Below, piece after piece: positions 30,455 through 40,536 of a DNA stretch of 64,000 bases. The notes beneath the pieces are model-generated. The model was not told the DNA's origin. It worked only from the letters and a program-made list of their open reading frames with translations, and ran no database searches. Position numbers and translations under genes: made by a program. This DNA comes from JALZKA01 sp963754045 (GTDB lineage: Bacteria; Actinomycetota; Thermoleophilia; Solirubrobacterales; 70-9), in NCBI GenBank assembly GCA_963754045.1, contig CAVWEN010000002.1, forward strand, positions 1,116,001 through 1,180,000. The letters are read 5' to 3'. Each line of letters starts with the position of its first letter. Within the stretch, counting starts at the first letter, position 1.

Positions 30455-31366
30455 GTGAGCGGCGTTATCCAGATCGAGGGCCTGCACAAGCGCTACGGCG
30501 ATTTCGAGGCTGTGCGCGGCATCGATCTGTCGGTCGAGCGCGGCGAGGTGTTTGCCTTCCTCGGTCCGAACGGGGCCGGGAAGACCACCACCGTCGAGGT
30601 GATGGAGGGTTATCGCTCCTGCGACGGAGGCTCCGTGAGCGTCCTCGGCATCGATCCGGCGAAAGCGACGCGCGAGTGGCGTGAGCGGATCGGGATTGTC
30701 CTCCAGGAGTGTCAGATGGAGCCGACGCTAACCGTTCGCGAGACGCTGTCTCTCTATGCCGGCTACTACCGCGCGCCCCGTAACGTCGTGGAGACGATCG
30801 AACTGGTCGGGCTCGGCGACAATGCCGACGTCCGGGCTGGCAGGCTCTCCGGCGGCCAGCAGCGGCGGCTCGACGTGGCGATCGCGCTGATCGGCGACCC
30901 CGAGCTTCTCTTCCTCGACGAGCCGACAACCGGCTTTGACCCAACCGCCCGCCGGCAGGCGTGGGAGGTCCTTGCCAGCCTCAAGGAGTTGGGCAAGACC
31001 GTGTTCCTCACCACCCACTACATGGATGAGGCCCAAGCCCTGGCCGACCGGGTGGCGATCATCGCCGCGGGGCGGATCGTCGCGGAGGGGACGCCTGACC
31101 AGCTCGGCGGGCGTCAGGAGGCGGGCACGACGATCGCCTTCGCCCTGCCGGTCGACTTCGATCGTAGGCGATTGCCGGTGACCATCACGTCAAACGGCTC
31201 CGAGGCAGCCGAGATCACGACCGACGATCCCGTCGGCGTGCTTCACGAGCTGACCGGTTGGGCGCTGCGCGAAGGAGTGGCGCTGAGCGGGCTGGAGGTC
31301 CGGCGCCCGAGTTTGGAGGACACCTACCTGCGCCTCGTGGCTGAGTCCGAGGCGGTGGGCGAATGA
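30455..31366 (+). CDS. ABC transporter ATP-binding protein, DrrA-like
   Basis: 303 residues. Walker A GPNGAGKTTTVEV near 41, Q-loop, signature LSGGQQRRLDVAI near 132, Walker B LLFLDEPTTGFDP near 153 and switch His in TTHYMDEAQALAD. The C-terminal extension (about 225-303) is typical of ABC-2 exporters of the daunorubicin resistance type. Its permease partner overlaps by 4 bases. Cargo unknown: drug, lipid or polysaccharide are possible. A CAGAAT hexamer ends 6 bases before the GTG, resembling the leaderless pattern. Confidence 0.92.
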   Translation: MSGVIQIEGLHKRYGDFEAVRGIDLSVERGEVFAFLGPNGAGKTTTVEVMEGYRSCDGGSVSVLGIDPAKATREWRERIGIVLQECQMEPTLTVRETLSLYAGYYRAPRNVVETIELVGLGDNADVRAGRLSGGQQRRLDVAIALIGDPELLFLDEPTTGFDPTARRQAWEVLASLKELGKTVFLTTHYMDEAQALADRVAIIAAGRIVAEGTPDQLGGRQEAGTTIAFALPVDFDRRRLPVTITSNGSEAAEITTDDPVGVLHELTGWALREGVALSGLEVRRPSLEDTYLRLVAESEAVGE

Positions 31367-32139
31367 GCGCAGCAGTGAGTCTCGCCTGGCATCAGTTCCG
31401 CTTCGACCAGCGGGTCTTCTGGCGCAACCCGGCCTCGGTGTTCTTCACCGTGATGCTGCCGCTGATCTTCTTGCTGATCTTCGCCTCGATCTTCGGCAAC
31501 GAGACGATCGAGGAACGTGGTGGGCTCAAGGTCTCGACCTACTACGTACCCGGGATCATGACCCTGGCGGTCGTCTCAGCGACGATGGTCAGTCTCGCGA
31601 TCGGGCTAACCGAAGCACGCGAATCGGGGCGCCTGAAGCGCGCGCGCTCGACACCGTTACCGGTGTGGGGGTTCGTCGCCGGCCGCGTGGGAAACGCCGT
31701 CGTCACCTCACTCCTGATGGCCGTGATCGTGACCCTGATCGGCCACTTCCTCTTCGATGTCGAGATTCCAACGCGGACGATTCCGGCGATCGTGGTTGCG
31801 CTGCTCGTCGGCTCTGCAGCGTTCTCATGTCTCGGCTTCGCGCTGACTGCCGCGATCCCCACGCGCGAGGCGGCGCCGCCGATCACCAACGTCACCGCGT
31901 TGCCGCTGTACTTCCTCTCCGGGGTCTTTATCCCCGAGACGGAGATTCCGGATGGGGTGCTGGACGTCGCCTCGGTGTTCCCGATCCGGCCGTTCTTCGA
32001 GGCACTTTTGACCGGGTTCGATCCGGCAACGCAGGGGGCCGGGTTCGAGTTCGCCCACCTGCTCGTCGTCGCGCTCTGGGGCGTCGCGGGTCTGGCCATC
32101 GCTGCGCGCACCTTCGCCTGGGCTCCCCGGCGTGGCTAG
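31363..32139 (+). CDS. ABC-2 type transporter permease
   Basis: 258 residues with six membrane helices of the ABC-2 class, including the conserved region ALVVGSAAFSCLGFAL-like segment around 145-165 and TNVTALPLYFLSGVFIP around 175, where the ABC-2 signature proline follows. It forms the membrane part of the exporter with the preceding ATPase, to which it is translationally coupled (ATGA). Confidence 0.88.
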   Translation: MSAAVSLAWHQFRFDQRVFWRNPASVFFTVMLPLIFLLIFASIFGNETIEERGGLKVSTYYVPGIMTLAVVSATMVSLAIGLTEARESGRLKRARSTPLPVWGFVAGRVGNAVVTSLLMAVIVTLIGHFLFDVEIPTRTIPAIVVALLVGSAAFSCLGFALTAAIPTREAAPPITNVTALPLYFLSGVFIPETEIPDGVLDVASVFPIRPFFEALLTGFDPATQGAGFEFAHLLVVALWGVAGLAIAARTFAWAPRRG

Positions 32140-32204
32140 CCGCCTCACGGTGGATAGATTCAGGCACGCAGGCTGGATAGACCCCAAGGAGGATTGATTC
32201 GCGT

Positions 32205-33221
<1,017 letters not shown>

Positions 33222-33227
33222 ATCCCG

Positions 33228-34424
33228 ATGGCCCGCGCGGGGGTTGCAAGCGTCCGTGACGCGCCGGTCGAGGGCCGGCACGTGCTGCTGCGCGCGGACC
33301 TGAACGTCCCGCTAGCCGACGGGAGCGTTGCCGACGACACCCGGATCCGCGCGGCTGTGCCGACCATCGAGCACCTACTCGAACGCGACGTTGCCATCGT
33401 TCTCGCTGCGCACCTCGGCAGGCCGGATGGACGCGACCCGGGGTTATCCCTGGCGCCCGTTCGGGCACGCCTCGCCGACCTGATCGACGCCCCTGTGGAG
33501 CTGGCGCCGGCCGTTGTGGGCGACGACGTGACCGCCCGCGCGACGGCGACCCCGCCTGGCTCGGTGCTGCTCTTGGAGAACACCCGCTTCGAGGTGGGGG
33601 AGGTGAAGAACGATCCCGAGCTGGCGGAGCGTCTGGCGACGCTGGGCGATTTGTACGTGAACGATGCGTTCGGGGCCGCCCATCGCGCTCACGCGAGCAC
33701 CGAGGGCGTGGCGCATCTGCTACCCGGCTTCGCGGGACTGCTGCTCGAACGCGAGCTCACGGAGCTGACCGCGGTGCGCGACCACCCGGCGCGTCCGCTG
33801 GTGGTGGTCCTTGGTGGCTCCAAGGTGACCGACAAGATCGGTGTGCTCGAGCGCTTCGGTGAGATTGCCGACCGGATCCTGATCGGCGGCGCCATGTGTT
33901 TCGCCTTCTTCCGCGCCCAGGGGATTGCGACAGGGGACAGCCTGGTCGACGACGACGGCGTTGACCTGGCGCGCTCACTGCTCGAGGCCGATTTCGCAGA
34001 CAAGATCGAATTGCCAACCGACCTGGTTCTAGGCGACAGTTTCTCGGCCGACGCCGAGCGGCGCGCGACGGGCGGGGTGGCGGTAGGGGACGGCTGGATG
34101 GGACTCGATGTGGGCCAGCGGACAGTCGTGGCCTACGCCGGGGCGATCGCGCAGGCCGGCACCGTCCTCTGGAACGGCCCGATGGGCGCATTCGAGCTGG
34201 ACCCATTCGCGTCCGGAACGCGCGGCGTCGCAGAGGCGGTGGCCGCGGCGTCCGGTCACACCGTTGTTGGCGGCGGCGATTCGGCCGCCGCGATGGCGAA
34301 GTTCGGGCTCGCCGGACAGGTGGACTGGGTTTCCACGGGCGGTGGCGCGTCGCTGGAACTGCTCGAGGGCAAGGAGCTGCCGGGTGTGGCGATTCTGCGC
34401 GAGTCGGAGAAGGCCCGCGCATGA
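33228..34424 (+). CDS. pgk: Phosphoglycerate kinase
   Basis: 398 residues. N-terminal RADLNVPLADGSVADDTRIR, LAAHLGRPDG, the hinge region and GGGDSAAAMAKFG plus STGGGASLELLEGKELPGV near the C-terminus are the canonical substrate- and nucleotide-binding motifs. Produces ATP from 1,3-bisphosphoglycerate. Starts 6 bases after gap; the stop overlaps tpiA (ATGA). Confidence 0.97.
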   Translation: MARAGVASVRDAPVEGRHVLLRADLNVPLADGSVADDTRIRAAVPTIEHLLERDVAIVLAAHLGRPDGRDPGLSLAPVRARLADLIDAPVELAPAVVGDDVTARATATPPGSVLLLENTRFEVGEVKNDPELAERLATLGDLYVNDAFGAAHRAHASTEGVAHLLPGFAGLLLERELTELTAVRDHPARPLVVVLGGSKVTDKIGVLERFGEIADRILIGGAMCFAFFRAQGIATGDSLVDDDGVDLARSLLEADFADKIELPTDLVLGDSFSADAERRATGGVAVGDGWMGLDVGQRTVVAYAGAIAQAGTVLWNGPMGAFELDPFASGTRGVAEAVAAASGHTVVGGGDSAAAMAKFGLAGQVDWVSTGGGASLELLEGKELPGVAILRESEKARA

Positions 34425-35173
34425 GCGATCGCCGTCCGTACCTCGCAGCGAACTGGAAGATGCACAAGACCGTTGGCGAGGCGGCGGCATTCTTCGACGG
34501 CTTCCTCGGCGAGGTCGAGCGTGTCGAGGCCGACATCGTGATCTGCCCGTCCTTTACCGCGCTTCGCGCGGCAGTCGAGCGTTGCCGGGGCACCGCCGTC
34601 CGGGTGGCCGCCCAGAACATGCACCAGGACGCCGAGGGTGCCTATACGGGTGAGGTATCGGCGCGGATGCTGAGCGATGTCGGCGTCGACGCGGTCGTGC
34701 TGGGCCATTCCGAGCGCCGCCAGTACTTTGCCGAGTCCGATGGCGCGCTGGCGCGCAAGCTCGGCGCGGCGCTGGCAGCCGGCCTCGAGCCGATTCTCTG
34801 CGTTGGGGAGAGCGAGCAGCAGCGCGACGCCGACCAGACCGAGGGGGTGCTCGCACGGCAGGTGCGGGCAGCACTCGAGGGTGCCAGCGATGACCACCTG
34901 GCTCGGGTCGTCATCGCCTACGAGCCGATCTGGGCAATCGGTACCGGGCGCACCGCCACCTCCGATCAGGCCCAGGCCGCATGCGCGCATATCCGTTCCC
35001 TGGTGGGTGAGCGCGAGGCCACCGCCGCCGCATCGGTGCGTGTCCTGTACGGCGGATCGGTCAAACCTGCCAATGCCGTGGAACTGCTCGGCCAGGCTGA
35101 CATCGACGGCGCCCTCGTCGGCGGTGCGGCCCTCGAACCTGCCAACTTCCTGGCGATCTGCCGGGCGGCATGA
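34421..35173 (+). CDS. tpiA: Triosephosphate isomerase
   Basis: 250 residues. NWKMHK (catalytic Lys), LGHSERRQYF (catalytic His), AYEPIWAIGTGRTATSDQAQ (catalytic Glu and flexible loop), and YGGSVKPANA with GGAALEP (phosphate binding) are all intact. Interconverts DHAP and G3P. Overlaps pgk and gpmI by 4 bases on each side. Confidence 0.97.
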   Translation: MSDRRPYLAANWKMHKTVGEAAAFFDGFLGEVERVEADIVICPSFTALRAAVERCRGTAVRVAAQNMHQDAEGAYTGEVSARMLSDVGVDAVVLGHSERRQYFAESDGALARKLGAALAAGLEPILCVGESEQQRDADQTEGVLARQVRAALEGASDDHLARVVIAYEPIWAIGTGRTATSDQAQAACAHIRSLVGEREATAAASVRVLYGGSVKPANAVELLGQADIDGALVGGAALEPANFLAICRAA

Positions 35174-36693
35174 GCCCGGACGCGACGTTCCCCGGCGTTG
35201 CGCTTGTGATTCTCGACGGCTGGGGCCTGGCGCCAGCCGGGCCCGGTAACGCGGTCGAGCAGGCGAACACTCCCGTGTTCGACCGCCTGTGGGAGACCTG
35301 CCCGCACACGACTCTCTCGGCAAGCGGTCCCGACGTTGGGCTGCCGCCGGGCCAGATGGGCAATTCGGAGGTTGGACACCTGAACCTCGGAGCCGGATCG
35401 ATAGTGCCCCAGGATCTGGCCCGCATCGACGCAGCGATCGCCGACGGGAGCTTCTTCGAAAACGATGCGCTCCTGACCGCCTGCGCCGCGGCGCGTGCTT
35501 CTCCGAGGGGCCGGCTCCATCTGATGGGCCTGGTCTCCGACGGCGGTGTGCATTCGGGCTGGGAGCACATCGAAGCCTGCGTCGAGTTGGCGGCGCGCGA
35601 GGGCGTGCCAGACCTGGTCATCCACGCGTTCACCGACGGCCGCGACACCCTGCCCACGTCGGGCGCCGGCTACGTCGCGGAGCTGGAGCGCTGGCTGCGC
35701 CGGGCCGGCCGGATCGGAACCGTCTCCGGCCGCTACTACGCGATGGACCGCGACCGGCGCTGGGAGCGCACCAAGCTCGCGTTCGACGCGATCGTCCACG
35801 CTCGGGGTGTGCCTGCCGAGTCGGCTGCAGCGGCCATCGAGGCCTCGCACGAGCATGGGGAGACCGACGAGTTCGTCCGCCCCGCGGTGATTGGCGACTA
35901 CGATGGGACGGCGCCCGGCGACGTGGCAATCCACTTCAACTTCCGTCCCGACCGGGCTCGCCAGCTAGTGCGTTCGCTCGGCGAGGCCGATTTCGGGGAG
36001 TTTCCCCGCGGGCCCGACCCCGGGGCCGAGCTGACCACGCTCACTGAGTACCGGTCGGGTTGGACCTACCCGGTTGTCTTTCCCCCGGCGCGGCCCGCGG
36101 TGACGCTGGCGCAGGTGATCGCTGCCGCGGGCGAACGCCAGCTACACGTCGCCGAGACCGAGAAGTACGCCCACGTCACCTACTTCTTCAACGGCGGGCG
36201 CGAGGAGGAGTGGCCAGGCGAAGTGCACAGCCTGGTCGAGTCGCCCCGCGACGTGCCGACCTACGACCAAAGGCCGGCGATGAGCGCCCAAGCGGCGGCG
36301 GAAGCGTTCGTCGCTGGCTGGCGCGAGCGGGCTCCGCGCTTCGCGATCATCAACTTCGCCAACCCCGACATGGTCGGCCATACGGGCGTCGTTCCGGCGG
36401 CGGTGTCAGCTGTCGAGACCGTCGACGCATGCCTTGGGGAGGTTCTGGCGGCCGTGCGCGTGACCGGCGGTGCAGCAATTGTCACCGCCGACCACGGCAA
36501 CGCCGAGCACATGCGCGAGCCCGACGGGTCGCCCAACACCGCGCACACAACAAACCCAGTTCCTTTCGTCGTGACCGCCGGAGGAGTGGATCTGGCCGAG
36601 GGTGGGATCCTCGCCGACGTCGCTCCGACCGCTCTCGCCCTGCTTGGAATCGAGCAGCCGGCGGAGATGACCGGCCGCTCGCTCTTGGTCTAG
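35170..36693 (+). CDS. gpmI: 2,3-bisphosphoglycerate-independent phosphoglycerate mutase
   Basis: 507 residues of the alkaline-phosphatase superfamily. LVILDGWGLAP carries the first metal Asp, GQMGNSEVGHLNLGAG the phosphoserine, HAFTDGRDTLPTS, GRYYAMDRDRRWERTK, and the C-terminal metal His/Asp residues in ADHGNAEHM. Manganese-dependent 3-PG/2-PG interconversion. Coupled to tpiA; tgt starts 3 bases after its stop. Confidence 0.97.
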   Translation: MSPDATFPGVALVILDGWGLAPAGPGNAVEQANTPVFDRLWETCPHTTLSASGPDVGLPPGQMGNSEVGHLNLGAGSIVPQDLARIDAAIADGSFFENDALLTACAAARASPRGRLHLMGLVSDGGVHSGWEHIEACVELAAREGVPDLVIHAFTDGRDTLPTSGAGYVAELERWLRRAGRIGTVSGRYYAMDRDRRWERTKLAFDAIVHARGVPAESAAAAIEASHEHGETDEFVRPAVIGDYDGTAPGDVAIHFNFRPDRARQLVRSLGEADFGEFPRGPDPGAELTTLTEYRSGWTYPVVFPPARPAVTLAQVIAAAGERQLHVAETEKYAHVTYFFNGGREEEWPGEVHSLVESPRDVPTYDQRPAMSAQAAAEAFVAGWRERAPRFAIINFANPDMVGHTGVVPAAVSAVETVDACLGEVLAAVRVTGGAAIVTADHGNAEHMREPDGSPNTAHTTNPVPFVVTAGGVDLAEGGILADVAPTALALLGIEQPAEMTGRSLLV

Positions 36694-36696
36694 CGC

Positions 36697-37920
36697 GTGC
36701 GCGCCGACCCCAACCGTCTTCGCTTCGAGGTCCATGCGCGCGACGGAGTCGCCCGGAGGGGCACCCTGCAAACCGGCCACGGGCCGATCGAGACCCCAGC
36801 TTTCATCCCGCTCGCGACGACCGCGGCGGTCCGCGGCCTCGATACCGACGAGGTGGCCGCTCTGGGCTACGACATGGTCCTGGGCAATACCTTCCACCTC
36901 TTCCTGCGCCCCGGCGCCGAGCGGATCGCCCGACTGGGCGGCCTTCACCGCTTTATGCGCTGGGAACGCGCGATCATCACCGATTCGGGCGGCTTTCAGG
37001 TCTTCTCGCTGGCGCACGGCAACGTCGCCGATGAGATCAAGGGCCGTCGCGGCGCCGCGGGCGACCACGGCTCGATCCTCGAGATCGCGGAGGAGGGGGT
37101 GCGGTTTCGCTCCTACCTCGACGGGACCGAACAGTTCATGGGGCCGGAAGAGTCGATGGCGGTTCAGGCGGCCCTCGGCTCGGATATCGCTCTCGCGTTC
37201 GACGAGTGCACCCCGTACCACGCCGACCGCGACTACACGGCGCGTTCGACCGAGCGGACCCACCGCTGGCTCGACCGCTGTACCGCCTGGAACGAGGCCA
37301 ACGCACCTGGGGCACAGGCCCTTTTCGGGATCGTCCAGGGGGGCGTCCACGAGGACCTGCGCCGCGAGTCGTGCGAGCGGGTCGCGGCCGCCGGGATCGA
37401 TGGGATCTCGATCGGTGGCACGCTCGGCCGCGACAAGGACGAGATGCGCGGCGTGCTCGACTTCACCGTTCCGCTGCTTCCGAACGATGCGCCGAAACAC
37501 CTGCTCGGGATCGGCGAACCCGACGACCTGCTCGCGGGCATCGCGCTGGGGCTAGACGTCTTTGACTGCGCGGTACCGACGCGCCTGGGGCGTCACGGCG
37601 TCGCGCTGGCGCCGCTGCCCGACGATCGCTTCCGGATGAATATGCGCTCGACCAAGCTCGCCGAGGACCAGGGGCCGCTGGTGGACGACTGCCCCTGTCC
37701 GGCCTGCCAGCGCCACACGCGCGCCTACATCCACTACCTCTCGCGTGCGGAGGAGCTGACGGCGGTGCGCTTGTTGACCGTGCACAACCTCGTCTACCTC
37801 GAGCGGCTGATGGCAGGCGCGCGTGAGGCGATCCTGGCGGGCCGTTTCGACGCCTACCGGGAAGCGTCGATGGCGGGCAAGGCCCCCTGGGCCGTTGCTA
37901 CTCCAGGTTCGAGCGGATGA
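36697..37920 (+). CDS. tgt: Queuine (preQ1) tRNA-ribosyltransferase
   Basis: 407 residues. Exchanges guanine-34 of GUN-anticodon tRNAs for preQ1. DSGGFQVFSLAHGN near 106 contains the first catalytic Asp, LFGIVQGGVHEDLR near 210, the nucleophile Asp in FDCAVPTRLGRHG near 290, and the zinc site CPCPACQRH...H near 331. The GTG start directly follows gpmI. No other queuosine biosynthesis gene (queA, queG, queCDEF) lies in the window, so the base source is not known. Its last 23 bases overlap the convergent kinase gene. Confidence 0.94.
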   Translation: MRADPNRLRFEVHARDGVARRGTLQTGHGPIETPAFIPLATTAAVRGLDTDEVAALGYDMVLGNTFHLFLRPGAERIARLGGLHRFMRWERAIITDSGGFQVFSLAHGNVADEIKGRRGAAGDHGSILEIAEEGVRFRSYLDGTEQFMGPEESMAVQAALGSDIALAFDECTPYHADRDYTARSTERTHRWLDRCTAWNEANAPGAQALFGIVQGGVHEDLRRESCERVAAAGIDGISIGGTLGRDKDEMRGVLDFTVPLLPNDAPKHLLGIGEPDDLLAGIALGLDVFDCAVPTRLGRHGVALAPLPDDRFRMNMRSTKLAEDQGPLVDDCPCPACQRHTRAYIHYLSRAEELTAVRLLTVHNLVYLERLMAGAREAILAGRFDAYREASMAGKAPWAVATPGSSG

Positions 37921-39145
37921 ACTCTTCGAGGCTGTCGATCTGCGCGCTGAGCTCGTCCGAGATCAGTCGCCCCAGGTCGGTGTCCTGACCCGCGTCGGTG
38001 ACGAGCAGGACCACGCCGGCGATGACCGCCGCGAGGACACCGATAAGCAGCAAGACGCCGAGGAACTTCAGGAATCCGCCGCCACTCTTTTGCGCGCGCT
38101 CATCGCGCGCCGGCGCCGAGCGGGCGCGGGGCGGAGGTGGCACGTAGGCGGGCTCGGGGGCAACCGGGGTTGCGATATCGGGCGAGTCGGCCATCGCCCG
38201 GGTCGCCTCGGTCGGAAGCGCGGCGCCGGCCGCCATCGCGCGGGTCGGGGCGGTGTCGCTTGGTAGCGGAGGCTCGTCGCCCGAGATCCCTGCCCGCAGC
38301 GCGGTGGAGAGCTCCTTGGCCGAGGAATAGCGGCTGTTCACGTCACCTTCGAGCGCGCGTAGAACGGCACGCGAGAGTGTCTCCGGGACGCTGGGGTCGT
38401 ACGAGCTGGGCGGCAGTGGACTCTCGCTCTCGCGGCGGGTCGCCAGCTCGGCGAGGGTCGTACCCTCCCAGGGTAGGCGGGCGGTGAGCATCTGGTAGAC
38501 GACGACGCCTAGTGCGTAGACGTCGGCCGCGGGCGTGGTCTCCTCGCCACGGGACTGCTCGGGCGATAGGTAGGCGGCCGTGCCGACGACGCTACCCACC
38601 TGAGTCAGGCGCGTCTGCTCGGCGGCCCTCGCGATCCCGAAGTCGGTGAGTTTCACCGTCATCTCGTCGGTCGGCGGCTCGTGCGAGCCCTTGCCGCTGG
38701 GGCGTCCGGCGGGGCCGCCGATCACCATCAGGTTTCCCGGTTTGACGTCGCGGTGGATGATCCCCTGGCGGTGCGCGTACTCAAGGCCGGCGCAGGACTG
38801 AACTCCGATCGAAACGGCGATCTCAGGCCCGAGGCGACCGCGACGCTGCAGCAGCTGCGCCACCGAGCGGCCCTCGACATACTCCATGACGATGTAGTGG
38901 CGATCGTCGTCCACGCCCGTGTCGTAGACCTGCACGATGTTGGGATGGATCAGCCGGGCCACCGCCAGTGCCTCGCGTCGGAAGCGCGCGACGAACTTGT
39001 CGTCGTCGGAGAGGTGCTCGGCCAGGATCTTCACCGCTACCGTGCGCTCGAGCACGCGGTCGGTGGCACCGTAGACCGTGGACATGCCACCCGAACCCAG
39101 GCGGTCGCCAAGCTCGTAGCGCTCCGAGATGACCCCGGCGCTCAT
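37898..39145 (-). CDS. PknB-like Ser/Thr protein kinase, membrane-anchored
   Basis: 415 residues. Hanks-type kinase domain at about 10-270: glycine loop LGSGGMSTVYGA, VAVKIL (ATP Lys), HRDVKPGNLM (catalytic loop), DFGIAR, and GTAAYLSPEQ. An insertion between catalytic loop and DFG (GGPAGRPSGKGSHEPPTDE) is unusual. A Pro/Ala-rich juxtamembrane linker leads to one membrane helix (about 366-390, FLGVLLLIGVLAAVIAGVVL) and a short outer tail of 28 residues without PASTA domains, so the sensor part is minimal. Coupled by a 4-base overlap to the lipoprotein gene upstream, which might supply the sensing domain (inference). Confidence 0.92.
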   Translation of the reverse strand: MSAGVISERYELGDRLGSGGMSTVYGATDRVLERTVAVKILAEHLSDDDKFVARFRREALAVARLIHPNIVQVYDTGVDDDRHYIVMEYVEGRSVAQLLQRRGRLGPEIAVSIGVQSCAGLEYAHRQGIIHRDVKPGNLMVIGGPAGRPSGKGSHEPPTDEMTVKLTDFGIARAAEQTRLTQVGSVVGTAAYLSPEQSRGEETTPAADVYALGVVVYQMLTARLPWEGTTLAELATRRESESPLPPSSYDPSVPETLSRAVLRALEGDVNSRYSSAKELSTALRAGISGDEPPLPSDTAPTRAMAAGAALPTEATRAMADSPDIATPVAPEPAYVPPPPRARSAPARDERAQKSGGGFLKFLGVLLLIGVLAAVIAGVVLLVTDAGQDTDLGRLISDELSAQIDSLEEFIRSNLE

Positions 39146-39684
39146 CCTTCTATGCCTCCGCTGGGCGGCTTGGATCCGCCGCCACCCGAGTTGCCGTTTC
39201 CGGAGTTGCCCGAGTTGCCGTTGCTCTGACCTTGTCCGGAGTTACCGGGCTGTTCCTCGGTGTCCTCAGGCGCGGTTTCGGGCTCGACGATCTCGGGCTC
39301 GACCGTCTCCGTTGGCTCGAGCGGTTGTTCCTCCGGGGGCGGGATCGTGCCCGCCTCACCGCTCGCGCCGGTGTCGGGCTCGCACTGATCTTCGGCCAGC
39401 TCGACGAGGTTCTGGCTCGCGTCCAGAAGGGCGCCGCGGACATCGTCCCCGACCGTCTCCGGATCGAGGTTGCTGATTGTCTGCGAGAACGAGCGCGCGG
39501 CGCTCAAGGCCGTGTCGCAATCGCCCGCGCCAACTGCGGTGCTGATCGTGTTGAGTTGGGAAAGGAGGCTGTCTCCCTGGTCTCTCGGGATCGTGATGTC
39601 GTCGCCAGATCCCCCGCACGACGTGAGGGCCACAGAGCAAGCGAGGACGCTAAGCGCCCCCGCCATGGAGCGAAACCCCGTCAT
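39142..39684 (-). CDS. Hypothetical lipoprotein upstream of the kinase
   Basis: 180 residues from ATG 39684. Lipoprotein signal with lipobox ALTSC (about 18-22). A helical region (SLLSQLNTISTAVGAGDCDT to LVELAEDQCE) with two cysteines likely forms a disulphide; the C-terminal third is low complexity: Glu/Pro-rich, then Asn/Gly/Ser-rich (SNGNSGNSGNGNSGGGG). Such tails are common in wall-exposed proteins. Its stop overlaps the kinase start by 4 bases, so the two are a unit. The open frame to 40053 is a continuation without coding character. Confidence 0.75.
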   Translation of the reverse strand: MTGFRSMAGALSVLACSVALTSCGGSGDDITIPRDQGDSLLSQLNTISTAVGAGDCDTALSAARSFSQTISNLDPETVGDDVRGALLDASQNLVELAEDQCEPDTGASGEAGTIPPPEEQPLEPTETVEPEIVEPETAPEDTEEQPGNSGQGQSNGNSGNSGNGNSGGGGSKPPSGGIEG

Positions 39685-39691
39685 GCAGGCC

Positions 39692-39697
39692 AGTCTA
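39692..39697 (-). promoter_or_regulatory. -10-like TAGACT, leaderless promoter of lipoprotein-kinase pair
   Basis: On the minus strand TAGACT ends 7 bases before the ATG at 39684 with no ribosome binding site. It is the same hexamer and spacing as for the acyltransferase gene at 7168. Confidence 0.5.
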
Positions 39698-39713
39698 TGG
39701 GCGCGGGTGGCGG

Positions 39714-40457
39714 TCATTGGCCGAGATACAGGCGTCGTCCGAGGTGTTCGGGCAGATCTGCCGCAGCGATGGCGTCGGCTGCGCGGTCGATGTCGTAGTC
39801 GGTGCGGTGATATCGGGCGCTCCAGGTGGTGGTGTCGAGCTCCATCCAGGCAGCTCGGGCGTCGCCGTCGCGCGGCTGTCCGACGCTGCCCGGGTTGATC
39901 AGCCATCGCGAGGACGAAAGGTCGAGCTCGGCACCGGCGCGCTCCGGGGCCCCGTCGGTGGCCTCGGGGTCGTCGCCCTCCTCGGCGTGGAACGAGAGGG
40001 CAACGTGCGAGTGCCCGATCAGGCTCACACGCGCGGCCTGCTCGGCGAGGCACTCACCCGCCTGTTCGGTCCAGAGCACGTATTCCCAAACGTGGTCGCG
40101 CGGGGAGGCGTGGTAGATGGCCACCTCCTCGCGACTCTCGTCGGCGGGCTTGAGCTTCGCCAGGAAGTCGCGCGAGTCGTTGGAAAGCACCCCGTCGGTC
40201 CAGCGCGCGGCCTCCGCAGCGGCGGGGGAGAAGGTCGTGACATCGAGCGCACCCAGCACCGCGAGGTCGTGGTTGCCTGCAAGCGAGACGGCGCAGCGCT
40301 CCTGTACCAGCGCCGAGCATTCGTTCGGGTGCGCGCCGTAGCCCACCACGTCGCCAAGGCTCCAGATCTCGTCCACGCCCACGTGCTCGATCTCGGCCAA
40401 AACCGATTCGAGTGCGGGCAGGTTCGCATGGATGTCGCTGACGATGGCGAGGTGCAT
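39714..40457 (-). CDS. Metallophosphoesterase (YfcE/ApaH-like)
   Basis: 247 residues. Motifs MHLAIVSDIHANLPALESVL (DxH), SLGDVVGYGAHPNEC (GD), LAGNHDLAVLG (GNHD), SLIGHSHVALSF (GHxH) and a C-terminal LINPGSVGQPRDGDARAAW are complete, so it is an active binuclear-metal phosphoesterase. The family includes phosphodiesterases and Ap4A-like hydrolases; substrate is undetermined. It is 29 bases upstream of the lipoprotein-kinase unit, in the same direction. Confidence 0.88.
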   Translation of the reverse strand: MHLAIVSDIHANLPALESVLAEIEHVGVDEIWSLGDVVGYGAHPNECSALVQERCAVSLAGNHDLAVLGALDVTTFSPAAAEAARWTDGVLSNDSRDFLAKLKPADESREEVAIYHASPRDHVWEYVLWTEQAGECLAEQAARVSLIGHSHVALSFHAEEGDDPEATDGAPERAGAELDLSSSRWLINPGSVGQPRDGDARAAWMELDTTTWSARYHRTDYDIDRAADAIAAADLPEHLGRRLYLGQ

Positions 40458-40522
40458 ATGTGTTCACGGGCGACTCGGTCGCGAGACCAGGTTCGCCGGG
40501 TGGTAGCGGCGTTGTTCAGTCG

Positions 40523-40528
40523 TATCGT
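40523..40528 (+). promoter_or_regulatory. -10-like TATCGT upstream of M48 protease gene
   Basis: TATCGT ends 8 bases before the ATG at 40537. A purine run GGAGGGG lies between, too close to the ATG for standard use but possibly helpful for initiation. Confidence 0.4.
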
Positions 40529-40536
40529 AGGAGGGG